Below, piece after piece: positions 58,423-64,000 of a stretch of 64,000 nucleotides of DNA. Origin of the DNA: Hysterangium stoloniferum (Eukaryota; Basidiomycota; Agaricomycetes; Hysterangiales; Hysterangiaceae); the NCBI GenBank assembly GCA_015178975.1, contig WHVD01000039.1, forward strand, positions 372,001 to 436,000, written 5' to 3'. The notes under the pieces were generated by a model. That model worked only from the letters and a program-made list of their open reading frames with translations. It was not told the DNA's origin and searched no databases. Position numbers and translations under genes: made by a program. Numbering within the stretch: the stretch's first letter is position 1; the number at the start of each line of letters is the position of its first letter.

Positions 58423-58569
58423 GGTATAAGCTATACAAGGTGAAACTGCAAAACATTGGATACATTTTGTAAGTCACTGTATAGCAGGGGTATTAACCAT
58501 TACACCACCTGACCCTGGGAAACACTGCTAGCATTACTCAATCTAACAGATTTCTCATCTAAACCCTAA

Positions 58570-59409
58570 TGTAATGCTATTTAAATCATTAATAATAGTT
58601 TTATCACACTGCCAGCCAAAAATGTCCCTTCTGAACTTGTCTTTAATGAGAATTTACTGTGTAAATTCTGGCAGTAAATATAAGCTCCACATAGGCTCAT
58701 GGACTACTTATTTTACTTATTGCATAAATTCTCATGCTCAAGCCCATTTAATGACTTACATATAAACTATATATAAATTGAGTCACATATTGTAACTAAT
58801 ATTGTGAATATTTCTGCATGATCTTACATTGTATTCTATAATTTATTTTGTATATAGACAGACACATTTCTCTGCACCTGGTTGTAAATTATGTAATCTT
58901 AGACTGAAGGAATTGTGACATGTTGTGTGATGAAACAGCATGGCATAAACCTGCTAAGGCCACAATCAAACAAGTCACCTGCATCAATCCCAAGTAAGCA
59001 TAATCATTGTCATTGCCCATTTTTAATAGACTCAACTATACAATACCAGCTCTTTATGTACATATCATTCTGAAAGGCCAATGAAGAGCACCTGCAGCCA
59101 CACACAGTCATTGTTGGGTGCCTTTGGCCAACAGCCACAATGTTTATCCAAACCACTATCAGGATTGCAGTGAATTGGAAGTCTTATATGCTACTTTGTA
59201 TTCTATATTTCTTCAATAACCTCTGCAATTTCCTGACAGATAGCTCTAGGAGTGCCTCCAACAGGATTTAAACTTTACTTGGCCCTACTTCCTCATAGCA
59301 ACCACAACCCGAGTTGCTAACCAAACCTGCTGTACAATCAAGGTTCATGGTCAATTTACCACAGAAATCAAGCACACCTAATTGGAACAGATGCATCAGT
59401 ATGGGTTTT
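58570..59409. other. No supported gene
   Basis: AT-rich sequence with only short frames; no termini or motifs were recognised. Confidence 0.4.
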
Positions 59410-60233
59410 TGTTAGGATACACACACAGGGCGGGTCTCTGGAGAAACCCACGGGATATCCGGTAGGACTTGGCTTCAGCTTATAGGCTGTGCCCTCACTA
59501 GATTGTGTTGTCCAATTTCAGACAGACAGACGGGGATCCCAGGGAGTCTGGGCGGAGGTCGTGGGTTGTGAGGTCGTAGGTCGGAGGTCGTGGGTTGTGA
59601 GGTCGTAGGTCGGAGGTCGTGGGTCGTGACTCGAGATTGGTGAGAGAGATAGATGCGTCGGAGCCTGCGGGCTCCGACTAGTATGAGCAGTGAGATTCAA
59701 GTAGGAGTTTAGAGTGGAAAATGTATTAGATTACTGGGGGGAATCTAAGCTAATTTTCTGACTGGATTGTATGTACAACATTTGCCAGTTTAAATAGACC
59801 ATGGAGTAAATGTCATACTGAATCCAGTAATAATGAAACGAAATGAGCAAAACATAAAACAGGAATAGTAAACACCAAATTTGGTGTTAGGAATGGGACG
59901 GAACAGAGCGGAGTCCGAATCGTGACAAAGCATAACCCATAACAGGAAATGGAGCGGGAGCGGAGTCCTAATCGTGACAGGTCATTTGACTAAAATGGGA
60001 ATGGGGCTCAATTGGGGTCCGGTGACTGATGCGTGGGATGAAGACGGACATAGACAGAGATGGAGTCCGGGAGAAGTCAGGTAACTGATATGTGTCGTAA
60101 TGAGGTCGAACGTAATGAGTCTTGACATACGGAGTCTGGGCGGGAAATCCTATAAACAGACAATTGGTGTGTCTAGGGCACAGGTGCATACGAGTTAGTG
60201 CCCGGAGTCCAGTGGGATTGTCTGGTCGTATCA
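59410..60233 (-). repeat. Solo LTR, second copy of the 25840 family, TSD GTTTT
   Basis: 824 bp, bounded by tgttaggatacacacac and ggtcgtatca, with gtttt at 59405-59409 and 60234-60238. It carries the hairpin block at 59471-59490 and a short tandem repeat (ggtcgtaggtcggaggtcgt) at ~59,565-59,630. Confidence 0.93.
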
Positions 60234-60238
60234 GTTTT

Positions 60239-60812
60239 TCCATGTACCAGACTGAAATTGGTAGATGTTGTCCTTATGTTGACAAATTGACCCTATGTGT
60301 AGATGACAGAATCAGATAGTTGCTCAAATCAACTTGTCATAAAGCAGTGATTGGATCAGCTGGAGAAGGTTCATCGTATTTCTGACTTGTGATGCTTTGT
60401 TATAATAAGCTAGTCATTGTAGTAGCTTGTACTTGGAATATATGGTCAGCCCCTCCTGGCATGGATAGGTTCAACATCCAGGACTCAGCATTGAAATGGT
60501 CAAAAGCATCTCAGGCCTAACACATCAACCCCAACTGCTTGTCATCACATAAATATTAGACACCTTGCATCCCTGACACATTGCCCCTTGGTACCCCTCC
60601 ACACATCTGCTATACGTGACTCTTACCACATCTGTGAATCCACCCCTCTTGTAGTGTTCAAACACCAATGCCACCCCCCCCCTTCGATACCTACATCACC
60701 TACATGGGTCAAATTGACAAATGATCTCATATCAGAGGTTGAGAAGGGAAGACAAGAGGGGTGAGAACAATGACATGACTTTGTTTGTTCTCCAATCCAT
60801 ATATCTGACAAT
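60239..60812. other. No supported gene
   Basis: Ordinary AT-rich sequence. A C-rich run near 60,678 is the only landmark. Confidence 0.4.
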
Positions 60813-61720
60813 TGTCAAGACCCATTCCTGGGAACTCCACAAAGTATCCTCTGGATATTATATTAGGTTCCAAACCACCTTTCCAGAACAGCATCAAGAT
60901 CTGGAATCCACCAGAACCCGACCCTCATCCCTCAAGTACCCTTTGACTTACATCCCATTCAGTCAGTCTGCCCCCCAACTAGACACCTTCTGTTATGACC
61001 TGGAATCTGTTGGACTCCACCCTTTGACATTCGACTTCTTTACATGTTCTTGGTCATTTCCCGGACTGGACTCAGACCAGACCCCCACACATTGCACCTG
61101 TCTATATCGGACTCTCTCCCATGCACCAGTCCTCAGACTCCACCAGACCTGCACAACAACCTGTCTATATCTGACACTGTGTCTCATGCACCAGCCCTCT
61201 GCTGGACCTGCATGTTAACCTGTTTATACCCTACTCTCTGTTCCCATCACCAGACTCTGACCAGACTCCTGGAACCCCTCTAACAGAGCATAGAACCCTG
61301 CTCCTGTTATGGTCAAATGGTCTGTCATGTGTCTCATGTACCAGTCATTGGACTCCACTGGACTCCGAACTCCACCCTATATACACCTGACACTCTGTAT
61401 CTCACGGACCAGTCACTGACTCTGACCAGACTCCTGGAACCTCTCTAACAGAGCCCCATTCCTGTTATGGTTTAATCACCTGTCAAGATTCATTCTCCAT
61501 TTCCATTCCATCCCATCCTGAATTCCCAGTTTAGTATTTACTTGTTTCATTTTATGGTTAATAGTTCTGCCCTTCATTAATACCGGATTTGGTATTATTA
61601 CATTTCACAGTCTATATAAGTGTCTCATATTCATGTACTTAAAATCTAGTTTCAATCTCGAACTAGTTACACCCTGAATACATCCTGATCCAGTCTTGAC
61701 TCCTCTTGTCTGCTTCGATC
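60813..61720 (+). repeat. LTR, right end truncated
   Basis: It starts TGTCAAGACCCATTCCTGGG and follows the LTRs at 54633 and 57369 (tctggaatccaccagaaccc; taccggatttggtattatta) up to about 61,720. The hairpin block and LTR end are missing and no target duplication can be checked. Confidence 0.7.
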
Positions 61721-62012
61721 CATGTGAACAGTGATGATTTCTCATCTGAAATAACCAAAAAAGTCACTATGCTGGGTGAAAAAGGCAGTTTACCTCTAAG
61801 CATGAAGTCCATCATTTCAATACTGCTCACACCTGGTTTAGGTCTGAGAAGGTCAGGATTGGGAACTAGTACATTTATCAAATCAAGCAGAGTACATGAT
61901 GTAGCAGTTAGAATGAAACATGGACAATAGATTCCTAGTTTGGTTAGTCCCAAAAAAAGCACCCACTGATGGGACACAATTTACCATGCCTGCTGCTTGC
62001 CAAAGCAAATCC

Positions 62013-62475
62013 TCCATAAATCGCAAGAAATACAATACCAAACAGTCACAGAAAGATATCTCTGAAGACTCTCATATCTACTGCAAAAGCTTCAAAAGAC
62101 AAACATGGCTTCTCCAAGAGTACCCTTGGCTCTTATGAAAGAGCCCTCTGCCAAACCAGAAAATGGTTGCAGGAGCAACTTAAAGCTGAAGCCTCTTTTG
62201 AGTGTCCACCTGGTTGTCCAGATATTATCAAACCATCAGAAAGCTGGAATTTGGAAGAACTTAGATACACTTTTGACCAGAAACAAAATGGAGCATCACC
62301 AGCAGCTTTAACACTATTCATTGCAACAAGATGTTTTACAAAAGGATTTAATGGAAAAGAATTTAAGAAAGGAATTGCAGAAAAAACATATTCAGCATGG
62401 AAGAAGTTCTGGGACAATTTGTTTGTGCTCCTTGGCTTTCCTTTCTTGGAAATGTTTTTGTTAAAGTTAAGGTAG
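62013..62475 (+). pseudogene. Degenerate open frame, possibly recombinase-like
   Basis: An open frame without an ATG reads KASKDKHGFSKSTLGSYERA, TRKWLQEQLKAEASFECPPG, WNLEELRYTFDQKQNGASPA and EFKKGIAEKTYSAWKKFWDN. A helical block with a 'STLxxYxRA...WL' pattern resembles the core-binding part of tyrosine recombinases such as Crypton-type elements; this is a weak resemblance. Related sequence may continue at 62,510-62,620 (VTSVMDLAEKMC). A stop bounds it at 62475 and no catalytic domain was found. Confidence 0.3.
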
Positions 62476-62849
62476 GCAAGACATGATCTGGTCTTCATCA
62501 TGTGATAATATTGTGACAAGTGTGATGGATTTGGCAGAGAAAATGTGTACTTACATATGGTTTGATGCCACTGCTCCCCAGTACCACAGGAGCAAATCCC
62601 GTAAATGTGAAGAAATAAGTTACATTAAAACTCCAATTAGAATTCTCCTTTTCATCTTCACAGCTCTAAATTACCATATTTTGGGGAAATATTTTTTGTG
62701 TGTCATGAATTTTAGAACACATTCTGAGATTGAAAATTTAGACCCCAGCTGTTACAGCTGTTCTGAGTACTTAAGGTGGAGTTCAAAATTTAAAAAAAAT
62801 CCTGCCACAGACAAATTGTACCATATCTCCAGAATGAGTGGCAATTAAG

Positions 62850-63114
62850 ACATATAACATGCTACTGTTGGAATATGAGCCTTACATAAGCTCATAACAC
62901 ATATCCCTTTGTTCTTTGTTTTTTTTTTGTTTCCTTTGTTCCATCCCTTTTGTTGCCCTGTTTAGTATTCTATTGTTTAGCAGACATAAAGTAGCCTAGT
63001 GTTCATGCATTTACTCATTCCTTTGCCTAATCTTACTACAAGATATACACACAAATGAAATTTATATACTGCTCTTATAGTTCATTCGGAGCTTCTATAT
63101 TTTATTTTAACAGC
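62850..63114. other. No supported feature
   Basis: AT-rich interval with homopolymer T runs; nothing recognised. Confidence 0.4.
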
Positions 63115-63546
63115 TATGTGTATGATATTGTATGGATCTATATATATGTATATATTTGGCCTTATGACAGGCTATTTAATATTCAGTGAAATATCATTGC
63201 AATGGTTTCCCTTCATTCAATTCTCTCTATATTTGCATTTAAGCTGGTGGAATTAATACTATGTATTGTATCTAAACATAACCTGAGTTGTGAGACCTAA
63301 TGCTACTTTTGAACAAGTGTGCATACAGTAAGTGGCACAATTTGTTCAAAGGGTGGTATTAAGTCTCACAGCTCAGGGTATATTCATACATAATATATAG
63401 TATTAGTCCCACCAGCCTATATGCAAATTGAGGAAGAATTGACTGAAGGGGAGGTATTGCAATGATATTTCACTGAATATTAAATAGCCTGTCATAAGGC
63501 CAAATACATACATACATATCTAGATCTATACAATATCATACACATA
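63115..63546. mobile_element. Foldback MITE (432 bp)
   Basis: Two arms of about 190-200 bp are inverted repeats. The outer parts are tatgtgtatgatattgta and its complement near 63,546; the inner parts include ggccttatgacaggc and gcctgtcataaggcc. The loop (~45 bp near 63,315-63,360) also contains a small inverted pair (ttgaacaa and ttgttcaa). There is no coding content. The target duplication is unclear, and the family differs from the MITE at 52778. Confidence 0.8.
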
Positions 63547-64000
63547 ACATGTTGTGAGGTATCAGTATTATCTCATGAAATTTTCTTAATTTTCTTTAAA
63601 TTTATTAGTATTTTTTTGAATTTATTGTATCTTTATTTTATATTTTTATTGTGAAATCTAAGACTTAGTTCCTTTTAACTTCACATAATAATAGCATATA
63701 GCTCATATAATGCTATTATATCTTATGTAATTTATTATAATTTTTTAACTAATTTTTTATCTTTTATTTACTTAGTTATTGCTTCCTGGCACATTGCCTT
63801 GCTCCTATGTGCACATTTTTGGTGTCATGTGACCTGTTACTTAAGCCAACTTCAAAGGTTCAAGTCACTGGCATTTACTTCCATCCCAGATCTTGGCCTC
63901 TGAACCTTCAAGTTCAGGCTTAGATTGGAACCCTTGTCTCAGACATGGGAGTCATAGGATAGAAAATGTCAGGGCAATATATATAATATATATTTTTGCC
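63547..64000. other. AT-rich end of window, no supported gene
   Basis: Very AT-rich from 63,547 to 63,780, then ordinary sequence. No termini or frames of note. Confidence 0.4.

Larger units (their letters stand above)
55945..58479 (+). mobile_element. Tc1-like transposon with ~210-bp TIRs, interrupted by an LTR
   Basis: TA lies on both sides (55943-55944 and 58480-58481). The left TIR is 55945-56155; the right TIR is 57210-57368 plus 58428-58479, split by a solo LTR. The outer motif CAGTGACTTACAAAATGTAT is repeated in inverted form at the inner TIR edge (56134-56155 and 57210-57230), the same architecture as at 48400. The TIR sequence differs from that element, so this is a distinct family. 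Confidence 0.92.
55875..58560 (-). repeat. tRNA-derived repeat, copy 2, split by a transposon
   Basis: The two halves (55,875-55,944 and 58,480-58,560) join to the same tRNA-like repeat as at 23,066-23,200. The Tc1-like element entered at a TA in the anticodon-arm region. Confidence 0.7.

Noticed and set aside
59563..59635. A short repeat array that might suggest a CRISPR-like structure
   Set aside because: It is a simple tandem repeat inside an LTR without unique spacers, in a fungal genome.

Overview
The window comes from a filamentous fungus, most likely a repeat-rich Agaricomycete (Basidiomycota). The evidence is short spliceable GT-AG introns of about 50-67 bp, an F-box protein of the kind that forms large families in Agaricomycetes, and chromodomain Ty3/gypsy, Ty1/copia and Tc1-like elements of fungal type. 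This placement is inference; there is no rRNA or marker gene to confirm it.

Positions 1-22,200 are the gene-bearing half and have no recognisable transposons. Four genes can be spliced into clean frames: an acidic hypothetical protein (893-1463, minus), a complete RAI1/DXO decapping nuclease with six exons (4217-5901, minus), a long Ser/Pro-rich coiled-coil protein (6214-8211, minus) and an F-box protein (20622-22155, plus). Between them lies an old, diverged tandem segmental duplication (about 10.9-14.5 kb and 16.2-20.6 kb). Its second copy ends in the promoter of the F-box gene; the first copy leads into sequence with no F-box gene.

Positions 23,000-64,000 are almost entirely nested, decayed mobile DNA: three Ty3/gypsy chromovirus-type elements (30250-36763 plus; 38008-40440 minus; 41124-47594 plus), a copia remnant (37075-37990 minus), three Tc1-like elements (about 42.6-43.8 kb, 48400-50273, 55945-58479), two long foldback MITEs (52778-53475, 63115-63546), a third MITE-like insert (30536-31208), many solo LTRs with intact 5-bp target duplications, and a tRNA-derived repeat family. 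Nesting reaches three levels: a solo LTR inside the TIR of a Tc1-like element that sits inside a tRNA-derived repeat.

Two gypsy elements that keep a 5' LTR both carry, exactly 2 nt past the LTR, a 10-12 nt stretch complementary to an LTR site about 31-35 bp downstream of a TATA box. This is the arrangement expected for Tf1-type self-primed reverse transcription. A 20-nt hairpin-forming block is conserved in LTRs that otherwise differ. Most stop codons inside the retroelement genes are TGA at positions where the families have arginine (CGA to TGA), pointing to decay by CpG deamination. I found no defence system, CRISPR array, biosynthetic cluster or complete tRNA/rRNA gene.
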